Shown: positions 8,000-16,816, counted from the stretch's first letter. The stretch: 64,000 nucleotides of DNA from an uncultured Polaribacter sp. (GCF_947500975.1 NZ_CANMUE010000006.1:1-64000); one strand, 5' to 3'. The notes: generated from the letters alone by a model not told the origin. Program-made: numbers and translations.

Positions 8000-10438
8000 T
8001 TATTGATTTGCAATTCTAATTACATCAGCAAAAATACCAGAAGCAGTAACATCTGCTCCAGCTCCAGCTCCTTTTATAATTAGCGGGTTTTTTGGGTATC
8101 TGTCTGTAAAAAACAAGACAATATTATCACTTCCTTCTAAATTATAAAAAGGATGATCTGCAGCAATATGCTGTAAACCAACATTAGCAGTTCCATCAAC
8201 AAATTCTGCAACATATTTTAAGCGACAATTTTTATCGTTTGCCTCTTTAAATATATTTTGAAAATGACCTTCGTTTTTAATTAATGAGGCATAAAAACCT
8301 TCATTGTTAGTTGTTTTTAAACTGTCTTCAGGTAAAAAAGCATTGTTTTTAATATCTGTTAATTCTAATTTATAACCACTTTCTCTAGCTAAAATTAAAA
8401 TTTTACGAGCAACATCAACACCACTTAAATCAATTTTTGGATCTGGCTCAGTATATCCTTCTTTTTGAGCAGCCTCAACAATATCATGAAATGTTGAATT
8501 TGCATTAAAATTATTGAAAACAAAGTTTAAACTACCAGATAAAACTGCTTGTATTTTCAGAACTCTGTCTCCAGAATTAATCAAATTTTTAAGCGTATCT
8601 ATAATTGGTAAACCTGCACCAACATTTGTTTCAAATAAAAAAGATGCGTTATATTTTCTAGAAACTTGTTTTAAAGTTTTGTAATTTTCAAAGCTAGAAG
8701 CACAAGCAATTTTATTACAAGTTACTACAGAAATACTATCACGTAAATACTTTTCATAGATTTCAGAAACTTGTTGATTTGCTGTATTATCTATAAAAAC
8801 ACTATTTCTATGGTTGGCTTCTTTTACTTTTTTATGAAAACTATCTATAGTTGTTGGTTCTCCATTTTCTAATGCTTCTTTCCAGTTATCTAGATTAATA
8901 CCTGCATTGTCAAAAGCCATTTTTTTAGAGTTTGCAATTCCGATAACTCTAATATTTAATTTTAAGTTTTCTTTTAAGAATTCTTTTTGCTGATGTAATT
9001 GTGCTAAAAAGCGCTCTCCTACATTACCAACACCAGTAACAAAGAGGTTTAATTGTTTTGTTTTTTCTTCAAAAAATTGCTCATGTAAAATATTTAATGC
9101 TTTTTTTGCATCATAATTATTGATTACAGCAGAAATATTTTTTTCTGATGAACCTTGTGCGATTGCTCTTACATTTACATTATTTCTTCCTAAGGCGCTA
9201 AACATTTGTCCGCTTAAACCTTGATAGTTTTTCATACTCTCACCAACCACCGCAATAATTGCCAAATCTTTTTCTACAATAATTGGCTTTATTTTATTCT
9301 TCTCAATCTCTCTATTAAAAGTTTCATCTAAAAGTTCTTTTGCTTTTGCTGCATCATTTTCATAAACACCTACACAAATAGAGTGTTCAGAAGAAGCTTG
9401 TGTAATAAAAATAACATTTATTTTTGCTACAGAAAGTGTTTCAAATAATCGTTTAGAAAAACCAGGAATTCCAATCATTCCACCGCCTTCTAAAGTAATA
9501 AGGCTAATATCTTCTATATGAGAAATCCCTTTTACTTCATTTCCGTTTTTAGGATTCTTGCAGATTAAAGTTCCAATACTTTCTGGTTCAAAAGTATTTT
9601 TAATTCTGATGGAAATTTCTTTTCTTAAAGCTGGCTGAATTGTTGGTGGATACAATACTTTTGCACCAAAATGAGACAATTCCATTGCTTCTTCATAAGA
9701 AATTTCTGAAATAGGATATGCTTGTTTTACAACTCTAGGGTTTGCAGTATACATTCCACTAACATCAGTCCATATTTGTAATTCATCAGCATTTAATGCC
9801 GCGGCATAAATGGCTGCTGAATAATCAGAACCTCCTCTTCCTAAAGTTGTAGTTTTTCCATCAATATTAGAAGAAATAAAACCTCCTAAAAGAGTAACTT
9901 GATGTTTGTTGTTATCAAAAAAAGAAACAATATTTTTATTGGTAATTTTAAAATTTACTTGTGCATTTAAGTACTCGTTGTTAGTAGATATTAAATCTCT
10001 ACTTTCTTTATGTGTAGCGTTTAAATTTTCTTTTGCTGCGTTTGCAATTATGAAAGAAGATAATCTTTCTCCAAAGCTACAAACCTTGGCAAGTGTTTTA
10101 TTTGAGAGTTCTTGCAATAAAAAAACACCTTCAAAAATCGATTGTAATTTGTTAAACAAATAGGTTACTTCTTCAATAACTTCTTTTTTGTTTTTCCAAA
10201 TTAATTCATCAATTACAGAAAAATGTAATTCTTTAATTGATTGTATAATTTCTTTAGCTTTGGTAATATCTTTTAAGGCAGTATTTGCCCCATGCAATAA
10301 ATTATCAGTGGTTTTTCCAAAAGCCGAAACTATAATTGCTACTTTATTTTCTTGTGATGTTTTAGCAACAATGTCTAAAACTTTTTTTATGTTTTCTGAG
10401 TTGGCTACTGATGAACCTCCGAATTTTAATACTTTCAT
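8000..10438 (-). CDS. thrA: Bifunctional aspartate kinase / homoserine dehydrogenase I
   Basis: This fused enzyme catalyses the first and third steps from aspartate to homoserine. The aspartate kinase domain (about 1-295) has KFGGSSVANSENIKKV at the start, FGERLSS and TTLGRGGSDYSA. Two ACT-like segments (about 310-455, with GGMIGIPGFSKRLFE and VVGESMKNYQGLSGQMF) should sense threonine. The homoserine dehydrogenase domain (about 462-812) has the NAD(P) loop FVTGVGNVGERF and GLPIIDTLK. At 812 residues it matches the E. coli ThrA type. It heads thrABC, behind the Thr/Ile leader peptide at 10540-10584; asd is not in the window. Confidence 0.96.
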   Translation of the reverse strand: MKVLKFGGSSVANSENIKKVLDIVAKTSQENKVAIIVSAFGKTTDNLLHGANTALKDITKAKEIIQSIKELHFSVIDELIWKNKKEVIEEVTYLFNKLQSIFEGVFLLQELSNKTLAKVCSFGERLSSFIIANAAKENLNATHKESRDLISTNNEYLNAQVNFKITNKNIVSFFDNNKHQVTLLGGFISSNIDGKTTTLGRGGSDYSAAIYAAALNADELQIWTDVSGMYTANPRVVKQAYPISEISYEEAMELSHFGAKVLYPPTIQPALRKEISIRIKNTFEPESIGTLICKNPKNGNEVKGISHIEDISLITLEGGGMIGIPGFSKRLFETLSVAKINVIFITQASSEHSICVGVYENDAAKAKELLDETFNREIEKNKIKPIIVEKDLAIIAVVGESMKNYQGLSGQMFSALGRNNVNVRAIAQGSSEKNISAVINNYDAKKALNILHEQFFEEKTKQLNLFVTGVGNVGERFLAQLHQQKEFLKENLKLNIRVIGIANSKKMAFDNAGINLDNWKEALENGEPTTIDSFHKKVKEANHRNSVFIDNTANQQVSEIYEKYLRDSISVVTCNKIACASSFENYKTLKQVSRKYNASFLFETNVGAGLPIIDTLKNLINSGDRVLKIQAVLSGSLNFVFNNFNANSTFHDIVEAAQKEGYTEPDPKIDLSGVDVARKILILARESGYKLELTDIKNNAFLPEDSLKTTNNEGFYASLIKNEGHFQNIFKEANDKNCRLKYVAEFVDGTANVGLQHIAADHPFYNLEGSDNIVLFFTDRYPKNPLIIKGAGAGADVTASGIFADVIRIANQ

Positions 10439-10535
10439 TTTTAATGATAAATATTTGAATAATTAAATTTTTGTTGATGTTGTTTCCTTTTGTTAGAAAC
10501 AATATAATAACCTGAAATGATATGAATATAAATGA
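10439..10535 (-). promoter_or_regulatory. thr leader region between the leader peptide and thrA
   Basis: On the minus strand the region holds a 7-bp stem TTGTTTC/GAAACAA (about 10479-10504) with loop TAACAAAAG. It is followed by CATCAACAAAAATTT and not by a U-run, so it is not a canonical intrinsic terminator. A TATTCAT near 10522-10528 is complementary to ATGAATA at the leader start. These could be parts of an RNA switch; the pairing scheme is inference. Confidence 0.4.
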
Positions 10536-10539
10536 ACCC

Positions 10540-10584
10540 CTAAAGGGTTGTAATTGTAGTAATTGTGCGAATAATTTTATTCAT
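10540..10584 (-). CDS. thrL: thr operon leader peptide (MNKIIRTITTITTL)
   Basis: A 14-codon frame on the minus strand, ATG at 10584 to TAG at 10540, encodes MNKIIRTITTITTL: five Thr and four Ile in 14 residues. It lies about 100 bases upstream of thrA, in the same direction. The E. coli thrL peptide has the same character (runs of Thr and Ile control thrABC attenuation), so this is very likely a regulatory leader that senses charged Thr- and Ile-tRNA. Its 3' end overlaps a hairpin arm (AACCC, loop, GGGTT at 10535-10549). Too short to appear in normal gene calling. The symbol is by analogy of position and composition, not sequence homology. Confidence 0.8.
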   Translation of the reverse strand: MNKIIRTITTITTL

Positions 10585-10610
10585 AAAAATACAACCTACA
10601 GAAGTAGGAT
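10585..10610 (-). promoter_or_regulatory. Hairpin in the thr leader 5' UTR
   Basis: On the minus strand CCTAC-TTCT-GTAGG forms a 5-bp stem with a four-base loop, followed by TTGTATTTTT directly before the leader ATG. The GGTTGT just 3' of it is complementary to ACAACC inside the Thr codons of the leader, an alternative pairing. Role unproven. Confidence 0.4.
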
Positions 10611-10648
10611 TAGAAGAGTTTGTATTTAATTTTGAATAATTCACAAGG

Positions 10649-10656
10649 CAAAAATA
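10649..10656 (-). promoter_or_regulatory. Promoter -7 box of the thr operon
   Basis: CAAAAATA on the plus strand reads TATTTTTG on the minus strand and matches the Bacteroidetes -7 consensus TAnnTTTG. The start of transcription would be near 10643, giving a roughly 60-base UTR before the leader ATG. No clear TTTG lies 19 bases upstream, so the -33 element is weak. The same TATTTTTG box precedes leuA and the ilv leader. Confidence 0.55.
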
Positions 10657-10727
10657 GGCGTTTTATTTATTTTGAAAGCCTTCAATATGATTTATTTTGA
10701 TAATTGTATTCATAAATGTGAAGTTCG

Positions 10728-10767
10728 CAAAAAATAAATGCTATAAATAAAAAATGTTTATTTTTTG
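10728..10767 (-). terminator. AT-only inverted repeat at the end of the 521-residue gene
   Basis: CAAAAAATAAA and TTTATTTTTTG are perfect inverted copies of 11 bp around an 18-base loop. They overlap the stop codon of the gene at 10758-12323 (-). It is a plausible but weak terminator because the stem is almost all A-T. Confidence 0.4.
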
Positions 10768-12323
10768 TTTGAGGTATTTATTTTTTCTTTAATAATTTCT
10801 GCAATTGGTTTGTTTTTTATTTTACTTTCTAACCAAGATAAAATATCTAAATATAAAAAGGCTCTTTTTTCATAAGGGTGATCTTCGTACATTTTTAGTT
10901 TGGTATGAATTTTTTTAAATTCATTTTTAATTTCATGAGGAAAAACATCGCTTAAATCTCTAATTGATGTTAAAAATACTTTTTGAACTTCTTGTAAGTT
11001 TTCCATCTTTAATAAAAACTTATAAGTGTCTAAAAATTGTCTTTCCAAGTCATAATCTAAACCACACTCATAATGTGCAATTAAGTTTAGTACTCTTGCA
11101 AAACATTGTAAATCTTCTGCGGAACTTAGGTTTTTAGAGTTTATTATTTTTTGTAGATATTCTATACACAACTCATTTTTACCCATACCAAAATACAAAC
11201 AGGCAATTTTGTAATACAACATTACTATATAATGAGTGTCTAACCTGTTTCTATAATAATTTATTTTTTCATTAATAATATCTACCAAATATTCGCCTTC
11301 AGAGAATGAAGCTTCTAAAAAGTGTAAGTGTAACTTGTTAGCATACAAGTATTGAAATATTAGAATTTCTGTATTTGTATTTAAAGGAATTACATTCTGT
11401 TTAATCTCGTTTTCAAAAGCAATTAGTTCTTCTTGAAAAGTTGATGTTTTTTGCACAAAAAATAAAGCTTCTAAAAGGTAGTTAATTCCTTTTAAATAAA
11501 ATACAGGGTGTTGAATTATATATTTTTTATTTTCTTTAAATAACCCAATCCATTTGTTAGCGTACTTATAACTTTTTAAAAAGTCTTGAGTTAAAAAACT
11601 AAACCACAAGTGAGATTTGTAAAGCCATAATTTTTCCCTAAAGCCAAAATTATCAAACTTATATTTAGGTAATTTACTGTAAAAATATTCATTTATAAAC
11701 TCTAACTCATCATTGTTTTTTACATATCCGTTTTGTAATAAATGGCTATACAATTGTAAAGATAAATTAGATAATTTACTTGCTACTACGTTTTGCTGAC
11801 TCAAATCTTTTGCTTGTATAGAAAGTTGGTCAGCTCTATTACTCAAACTTCTTGTAATGTATTGTGTTTCTATTACTTTTTCTAATTCTACAATTTCGTA
11901 AGCAATATTTTTTTCTTCATTATCTAATGCTAAGTTTTTAGCTTTATCTAATAATTTTAAACTTTGTTTATATAAACCTTTTTGATATAAAACAGTAGCA
12001 AAATCTAATTGTTCTCTAATTTGAATTCTTATATTTTTATGTGCTGGGTTTAATCTTAAACTAATTAATATTTGTTTATATAAATGTGCTTTTAAGTTTG
12101 ATAATTGTTGTTTAGAAACAATATCACTTTTAATAATTACCTTTTCGTCATAAACTTTTAATTTTTCTAAAAATTTAAAAAGAGAAAAAAATTTAGCATC
12201 AATATTGCCTCCTAATCTACCAACATAAAGGTTAAATTGTCTTTTTTCAGACTTTGTTAAAGACTTAATTAGCACAAAAAGTGCATCATTTTGTTGACTG
12301 GCTGATGTAATGTTTTTACTCAT
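10758..12323 (-). CDS. Conserved hypothetical helical protein, TPR-like
   Basis: I do not recognise a named family. The 521 residues have no signal peptide, no membrane segments and no catalytic motif. The sequence is strongly alpha-helical and rich in Leu, Lys and Asn, with helix pairs such as LYQKGLYKQSLKLLDKAKNL (about 132-151) and IACLYFGMGKNELCIEYLQ that look like tetratricopeptide repeats, so a cytoplasmic protein-interaction scaffold is likely. The N-terminus (LIKSLTKSEKRQFNLYV) resembles a domain common in Bacteroidetes hypotheticals. It is transcribed divergently from leuA, 131 bp apart. No functional inference is safe. Confidence 0.75.
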   Translation of the reverse strand: MSKNITSASQQNDALFVLIKSLTKSEKRQFNLYVGRLGGNIDAKFFSLFKFLEKLKVYDEKVIIKSDIVSKQQLSNLKAHLYKQILISLRLNPAHKNIRIQIREQLDFATVLYQKGLYKQSLKLLDKAKNLALDNEEKNIAYEIVELEKVIETQYITRSLSNRADQLSIQAKDLSQQNVVASKLSNLSLQLYSHLLQNGYVKNNDELEFINEYFYSKLPKYKFDNFGFREKLWLYKSHLWFSFLTQDFLKSYKYANKWIGLFKENKKYIIQHPVFYLKGINYLLEALFFVQKTSTFQEELIAFENEIKQNVIPLNTNTEILIFQYLYANKLHLHFLEASFSEGEYLVDIINEKINYYRNRLDTHYIVMLYYKIACLYFGMGKNELCIEYLQKIINSKNLSSAEDLQCFARVLNLIAHYECGLDYDLERQFLDTYKFLLKMENLQEVQKVFLTSIRDLSDVFPHEIKNEFKKIHTKLKMYEDHPYEKRAFLYLDILSWLESKIKNKPIAEIIKEKINTSNKK

Positions 12324-12416
12324 AACTTATTGGTAATTAGTTTTTTATGATTTTAATATACATATTAGGAATCGTGAAAAACGGTAAAAAATAACATAAT
12401 TTGAAAATGCAAGATA

Positions 12417-12424
12417 TATTTTTG
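12417..12424 (+). promoter_or_regulatory. Promoter -7 box of leuA
   Basis: TATTTTTG matches TAnnTTTG and lies 30 bases before the leuA ATG. A TTTG at 12400-12403 is only 13 bases upstream instead of the usual 19, so the -33 element is uncertain. No leader peptide with Leu codons is seen between it and leuA. Confidence 0.5.
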
Positions 12425-12454
12425 ATTTAATATAAAGATAATCTTTACAAAATT

Positions 12455-13630
12455 ATGCAAGACAATAAAGTTCAAATTTTCGATACAACCTTAAGAGATG
12501 GTGAGCAAGTACCAGGTTGTAAATTAGACACAAAACAAAAATTGGTTATTGCAGAAAGATTAGATTTACTTGGCGTAAATGTAATTGAAGCTGGTTTTCC
12601 GGTATCAAGTCCAGGAGATTTTACTTCTGTTTCTGAAATTGCAAAAATTGTAAAAAATGCGACAGTTTGTGGTTTAACAAGAGCTGTAGAAAACGATATT
12701 AAAGTTGCAGCAGAAGCTTTAAAATTTGCAAAACATCCAAGAATTCACACAGGTATTGGTACCAGTGATTCTCATATTAAGTTCAAATTTAATTCAACTA
12801 GAGAAAAAGTAATAGAAAGAGCTGTAAAAGCGGTTTCTTATGCTAAGTCTTTTGTAGAAGATGTTGAGTTTTATGCAGAAGATGCAGGTAGAACAGACAA
12901 TGAGTATTTAGCAAGAGTTTGTGAAGCGGTCATAAAAGCAGGAGCAACTGTTTTAAATATTCCGGATACTACAGGTTATTGTTTGCCAGAAGAATATGGC
13001 GCAAAAATGAAATACTTGCGAGAAAACGTAAGAGGAATTGAAAATGTAACCTTATCATGTCATTGTCATAATGATTTAGGTATGGCTACTGCAAACTCTA
13101 TTGCTGGTGTTATAAACGGAGCTCGTCAAATAGAGTGTACTATAAATGGTATTGGAGAACGTGCTGGAAACACAGCTTTAGAAGAGGTTGTTATGGTGTT
13201 AAAACAGCACCCTTATTTAAATTTAGAGACTTCTGTTAATTCAAAGTTATTGTACGATACTAGTATTTTAGTTCGTGAAAGTATGGGTATGCCAGTGCAG
13301 CCAAACAAAGCAATAGTAGGTGCAAACGCATTTGCTCATAGTTCAGGAATTCATCAAGATGGAGTAATCAAAAATAGAGAAACATATGAAATTATGGACC
13401 CTGAAGACGTTGGTGTTACAGAAAGTGCCATTGTTTTAACGGCAAGAAGCGGTAGAGCAGCTTTAGCTTACAGAGCTAAAAAAATTGGTTATGAACTAAC
13501 AAAAGTTCAGTTAGACGTTGCATATAAATCTTTTTTAGAGACTGCTGACAAACAAAAAGAAGTAAAAGATGAAGATATTCATGCAATCATGAAAGAAGTA
13601 AATGAAATTTCTAAAATAGCAACAGTATAA
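12455..13630 (+). CDS. leuA: 2-isopropylmalate synthase, short form lacking the regulatory domain
   Basis: This enzyme condenses acetyl-CoA with 2-oxoisovalerate, the committed step of leucine synthesis. The HMGL-like TIM barrel starts at [14 protein letters not shown] (about 8-21). It has the metal-binding [15 protein letters not shown] (about 200) and the family motif [16 protein letters not shown]. At 391 residues it ends where classical bacterial LeuA (about 510) continues with a roughly 130-residue leucine-sensing C-terminal domain, so leucine feedback by that domain is absent. Homocitrate or citramalate synthase are relatives, but the leuB neighbour favours LeuA. leuC and leuD, often beside it, are not in the window. 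Confidence 0.9.
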   Translation: MQDNKVQIFDTTLRDGEQVPGCKLDTKQKLVIAERLDLLGVNVIEAGFPVSSPGDFTSVSEIAKIVKNATVCGLTRAVENDIKVAAEALKFAKHPRIHTGIGTSDSHIKFKFNSTREKVIERAVKAVSYAKSFVEDVEFYAEDAGRTDNEYLARVCEAVIKAGATVLNIPDTTGYCLPEEYGAKMKYLRENVRGIENVTLSCHCHNDLGMATANSIAGVINGARQIECTINGIGERAGNTALEEVVMVLKQHPYLNLETSVNSKLLYDTSILVRESMGMPVQPNKAIVGANAFAHSSGIHQDGVIKNRETYEIMDPEDVGVTESAIVLTARSGRAALAYRAKKIGYELTKVQLDVAYKSFLETADKQKEVKDEDIHAIMKEVNEISKIATV

Positions 13631-13657
13631 GTAAAAATTAAGTAAGAATATCAAAGG

Positions 13658-14779
13658 ATGAAGTTTACAATAGCAGTATTACCTGGTGATGGAATTGGGC
13701 CTGAAGTTACAAATCAAGCAATAAAAGCGTTAGAAGCTGTTGCAGATGTGTATGATCATGTTTTTATATTCAAAGAAGCAAAAATGGGCGCTTGTGCTAT
13801 TGAAAAAACAGGAAGTCCTTTGCCAGATAAGACAATAGAAATCTGTAGAAAGGCAGATGCGATTTTGTTTGGTGCAGTAGGCGACCCTAAATATGATAAT
13901 AACCCTTCAGCAAAAGTTCGCCCAGAGCAAGGTTTATTACGTTTACGTAAAGAACTTGGTTTGTACTGTAACGTAAGACCTGTAAAAGCATATAGTAAAT
14001 TGATTAAAAATTCTCCTTTAAAAAGAGAAGTGATTACTGGAGTTGATATCGTTGTTTTTAGAGAATTAACTGGTGGTATATATTTTGGTAATAAGGAGTT
14101 AAGTGAAAATCAAAAATCAGCTTTTGATGTTTGTACTTACTCTGTAGAAGAAATTACAAGAGTAACACATTTAGCTTTTAAAGCAGCTCAAGATAGAAAG
14201 AAAAAAGTAACCTTGGTTGACAAAGCAAACGTTTTAGAAACTTCTCGTTTATGGAGAAAAACAGTTACAGAAGTTGCTAAAGAATATAAAGATATAGAAT
14301 TAGAATTTTTATTTATTGACAATGCTGTAATTCAGTTAATTTTAAACCCAAAACAGTTTGATGTTATTCTTTCTGAAAACTTATTTGGAGACATTCTTTC
14401 AGATCAATCCAGTGCAATTGGAGGTTCTATAGGGCTTTTAGCATCTTCTTCTGTGGGTAAAAAAAATGCCTTATTTGAACCTATTCATGGTTCTTTTCCG
14501 CAAGCAACTGGTAAAAATATAGCAAATCCATTAGCCTCTATTTTATCAGCAGCTATGATGTTAGAACATTTAGGTTTGCAAGAGGAAGCAGATGCAGTAA
14601 GAAGAGGGGTAGAAAAATCTTTAGATTTAGGTATTACTACTGAAGATATAAAAGGTAAAAATCAATATGCAGCTGCTACCTCAAAAGTAGGAGATTTTAT
14701 TTCAGATTATATTATGAATCAGGAAGATAGTAATATTAATTTCCAAAATATTCACATGGGTCAAAGTACAATTATTTAA
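13658..14779 (+). CDS. leuB: 3-isopropylmalate dehydrogenase
   Basis: This NAD-dependent oxidative decarboxylase acts in leucine synthesis. It starts with IAVLPGDGIGPEVTNQA and contains the substrate-binding RLRKELGLYCNVRP (about 98-111), the Mg-binding region DILSDQSSAIGGSIGLL and the NAD-binding EPIHGSFPQATGKNIANP. The 373 residues are slightly longer than usual because of a C-terminal tail (NINFQNIHMGQSTII). It follows leuA by 27 bases, so the two form an operon, and the ilv leader begins 55 bases after its stop. Confidence 0.94.
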   Translation: MKFTIAVLPGDGIGPEVTNQAIKALEAVADVYDHVFIFKEAKMGACAIEKTGSPLPDKTIEICRKADAILFGAVGDPKYDNNPSAKVRPEQGLLRLRKELGLYCNVRPVKAYSKLIKNSPLKREVITGVDIVVFRELTGGIYFGNKELSENQKSAFDVCTYSVEEITRVTHLAFKAAQDRKKKVTLVDKANVLETSRLWRKTVTEVAKEYKDIELEFLFIDNAVIQLILNPKQFDVILSENLFGDILSDQSSAIGGSIGLLASSSVGKKNALFEPIHGSFPQATGKNIANPLASILSAAMMLEHLGLQEEADAVRRGVEKSLDLGITTEDIKGKNQYAAATSKVGDFISDYIMNQEDSNINFQNIHMGQSTII

Positions 14780-14810
14780 AAAACGAAAAATATTTTAGGA
14801 AATTTAAATT

Positions 14811-14818
14811 TATTTTTG
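14811..14818 (+). promoter_or_regulatory. Promoter -7 box of the ilv leader
   Basis: TATTTTTG fits TAnnTTTG. Transcription would begin near 14824, only about 10 bases before the leader ATG at 14835, so the leader peptide would sit at the very 5' end of the RNA. No good TTTG lies at -33. Readthrough from leuAB would meet the same attenuator. Confidence 0.5.
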
Positions 14819-14834
14819 CAATATTTGAACAGAA

Positions 14835-14897
14835 ATGGAAAAACAAATTTTAAATATTATTTCAATTGTCATTGTCAATGTAATTATTACATGTTGA
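14835..14897 (+). CDS. ilv operon leader peptide (MEKQILNIISIVIVNVIITC)
   Basis: ATG at 14835 opens a 20-codon frame ending in TGA at 14895-14897 and encoding MEKQILNIISIVIVNVIITC: seven Ile, three Val and one Leu. It lies upstream of ilvDBNC and is followed immediately by an antiterminator/terminator pair (14899-14959). Such composition and placement are the hallmark of ribosome-mediated attenuation of branched-chain amino-acid operons: stalling at Ile or Val codons when their charged tRNAs are scarce would let transcription continue into ilvD. The peptide itself probably has no function. No homology search was possible. Confidence 0.85.
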   Translation: MEKQILNIISIVIVNVIITC

Positions 14898-14898
14898 T

Positions 14899-14959
14899 GT
14901 GGAAGTAATATTTTTAAATTTTTAAAATAGCACCTTCCCCAAAAACGGAAGGTTTTTTT
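14899..14959 (+). terminator. ilv attenuator: antiterminator arm plus intrinsic terminator
   Basis: The terminator stem is ACCTTCC (14932-14938) with GGAAGGT (14947-14953), loop CCAAAAAC, then a run of T (14953-14959). The competing arm GGAAG (14901-14905), starting only 3 bases after the leader stop, can pair with CTTCC (14934-14938). A ribosome finishing at the stop would cover 14901-14905 and allow termination. A ribosome stalled upstream at Ile/Val codons leaves it free and disrupts the terminator. The base complementarity is seen; the mechanism is inferred from known attenuators. Confidence 0.85.
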
Positions 14960-15128
14960 ATGGATATATTTCAATGATTGAATGTCATAATAAAATAGTG
15001 TTAAAAAATTGATTTTCAGATTTTTATGTATTTTTATGAACACGTGAATTTAAAAAATAGTATTGAGTTATTTTCAATAAAAATAGTAAAAAATAGTAAT
15101 TTAGTCATCAAATTGAAGAAAACATTAA
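14960..15128 (+). other. Leader RNA between the attenuator and ilvD
   Basis: 169 bases with no supported gene. It is AT-rich, contains a short palindrome TTCAATGATTGAA (14971-14983) and no clear ribosome-binding site, as is common in Bacteroidetes. I see nothing else in it. Confidence 0.5.
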
Positions 15129-16805
15129 ATGGAATTAAATAAATACAGCAAAAGATTAACACAAGATGAATCTCAACCAGCATCGCAAGCAATGTTGTAT
15201 GCAGTTGGTTTATCTGATGAAGATATGAACAAAGCTCAAGTTGGTATTGCAAGTACAGGTTATGATGGTAATCCATGTAACATGCACTTAAACAATTTGG
15301 CTGCAGAAGTAAAAGTTGAAAGTAAAATTGCAGGTTTAGTTGGTTTAGGATTTAATACAATTGGTGTTTCTGATGGTATTTCTATGGGAACTTCTGGTAT
15401 GAATTATTCATTAGCTTCTAGAGATATTATTGCAGATTCTATAGAAACAGTAATGAATGCACAGAGTTATGATGCGTTAGTTTCTGTAGTTGGTTGTGAT
15501 AAAAATATGCCTGGAGCCGTAATTGCTATGTTGCGTTTAAATCGACCATCAATTATGATGTATGGAGGTACAATTGCATCAGGAAAATATAAAGGAAGAA
15601 AATTAAATATTGTTTCTGCTTTTGAAGCGTTAGGGCAAAAAGTTGCTGGCGAAATTGAAGAAGAAGAATATAGAGAGATTATAAAAAGAGCAATTCCGGG
15701 AGCAGGTGCTTGTGGAGGAATGTATACTGCAAATACAATGGCTTCTGCTATTGAATGTATGGGGTTTGCATTGCCTTACAATTCATCAATTCCTGCTGAG
15801 AATCCTAATAAATTATCTGAAGCAGAAAGAACAGCTTTAGCTATTAAAAATTTACTAGAATTAGATTTAAAACCTTTAGATATTATTTCTAAAAAATCTT
15901 TAGAAAATGCTATTGCAATTGTAAATGCTTTAGGGGGTTCTACAAATGCAGTATTACACTTTTTAGCAATTGCGCATGCAGCAGATATTGAGTTTACATT
16001 AGCAGATTTTCAAAGAGTTTCTGATAGAACTCCGTTAATTGCAGATTTAAAACCATCAGGAAAATACTTAATGGAAGATGTGCATGGAGTTGGTGGTACA
16101 CCAGCAATCATGAAATACTTATTAGAAAACGGTTATTTACATGGAGAGTGTTTAACCGTAACTGGTAAAACGTTGGCAGAAAATTTAGCTGATGTTAAAG
16201 CGATGGAATTTGAAGATCAAGATGTAGTTTTTCCAAAAGATAAAGCGTTAAAATCATCAGGAAATTTACAGATATTATACGGAAACCTTGCTGAAGAAGG
16301 AGCGGTTGCAAAAATTTCTGGTAATGAAGGTTTATTGTTTGAAGGAAAAGCGGTTGTGTATGATGGTGAGCAAGCAGCAAATACAGGAATTTCAAACGGA
16401 GAAGTAGAAAGAGGAGATGTAGTCGTCATTAGGTATGTTGGACCTAAAGGAGGGCCAGGAATGCCAGAAATGTTAAAACCAACTTCTTTAATTATGGGAG
16501 CAGGTTTAGGAAAATCTGTTGCTTTAATAACAGATGGTCGTTTTTCTGGTGGAACTCATGGTTTTGTGGTCGGACATATTACACCAGAAGCACAATCTGG
16601 AGGTGCAATTGGCTTATTAGAAACAGGAGATAAAATTAGAATTAGCGCAGAAGACAATTCAATTAATGTTTTATTATCTGATGAAGAGTTAGCGAAAAGA
16701 AAATCTAAATGGGTTGCACCTGAACTAAAACACAAAAAAGGAATTTTATATAAATATGCGAAATCAGTAGCATCTGCATCTAAAGGATGTGTAACTGACG
16801 CTTAA
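15129..16805 (+). CDS. ilvD: Dihydroxy-acid dehydratase
   Basis: This Fe-S dehydratase makes 2-oxoisovalerate and 2-oxo-3-methylvalerate from the IlvC products (valine and isoleucine pathways). Three conserved cysteines, the expected cluster ligands, are visible: C50 in [11 protein letters not shown]123 in [10 protein letters not shown] and C195 in [12 protein letters not shown]. The C-terminal part has [11 protein letters not shown] and [12 protein letters not shown]. The 558 residues match the family. It is the first structural gene after the ilv attenuator and is followed by ilvB after 11 bases. Confidence 0.96.
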   Translation: MELNKYSKRLTQDESQPASQAMLYAVGLSDEDMNKAQVGIASTGYDGNPCNMHLNNLAAEVKVESKIAGLVGLGFNTIGVSDGISMGTSGMNYSLASRDIIADSIETVMNAQSYDALVSVVGCDKNMPGAVIAMLRLNRPSIMMYGGTIASGKYKGRKLNIVSAFEALGQKVAGEIEEEEYREIIKRAIPGAGACGGMYTANTMASAIECMGFALPYNSSIPAENPNKLSEAERTALAIKNLLELDLKPLDIISKKSLENAIAIVNALGGSTNAVLHFLAIAHAADIEFTLADFQRVSDRTPLIADLKPSGKYLMEDVHGVGGTPAIMKYLLENGYLHGECLTVTGKTLAENLADVKAMEFEDQDVVFPKDKALKSSGNLQILYGNLAEEGAVAKISGNEGLLFEGKAVVYDGEQAANTGISNGEVERGDVVVIRYVGPKGGPGMPEMLKPTSLIMGAGLGKSVALITDGRFSGGTHGFVVGHITPEAQSGGAIGLLETGDKIRISAEDNSINVLLSDEELAKRKSKWVAPELKHKKGILYKYAKSVASASKGCVTDA

Positions 16806-16816
16806 TAATTTATAAT

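Noticed and set aside
12407..12430. Seven-codon ORF (MQDIFLI) as a leuA leader peptide
   Set aside because: Only one Leu codon, it overlaps the predicted promoter box, and no terminator/antiterminator follows it.
14810..15276. Minus-strand frames of 77 and 80 codons opposite the ilv leader and the start of ilvD
   Set aside because: Low-complexity, no recognisable domain, and they overlap the attenuator and the ilvD coding region.
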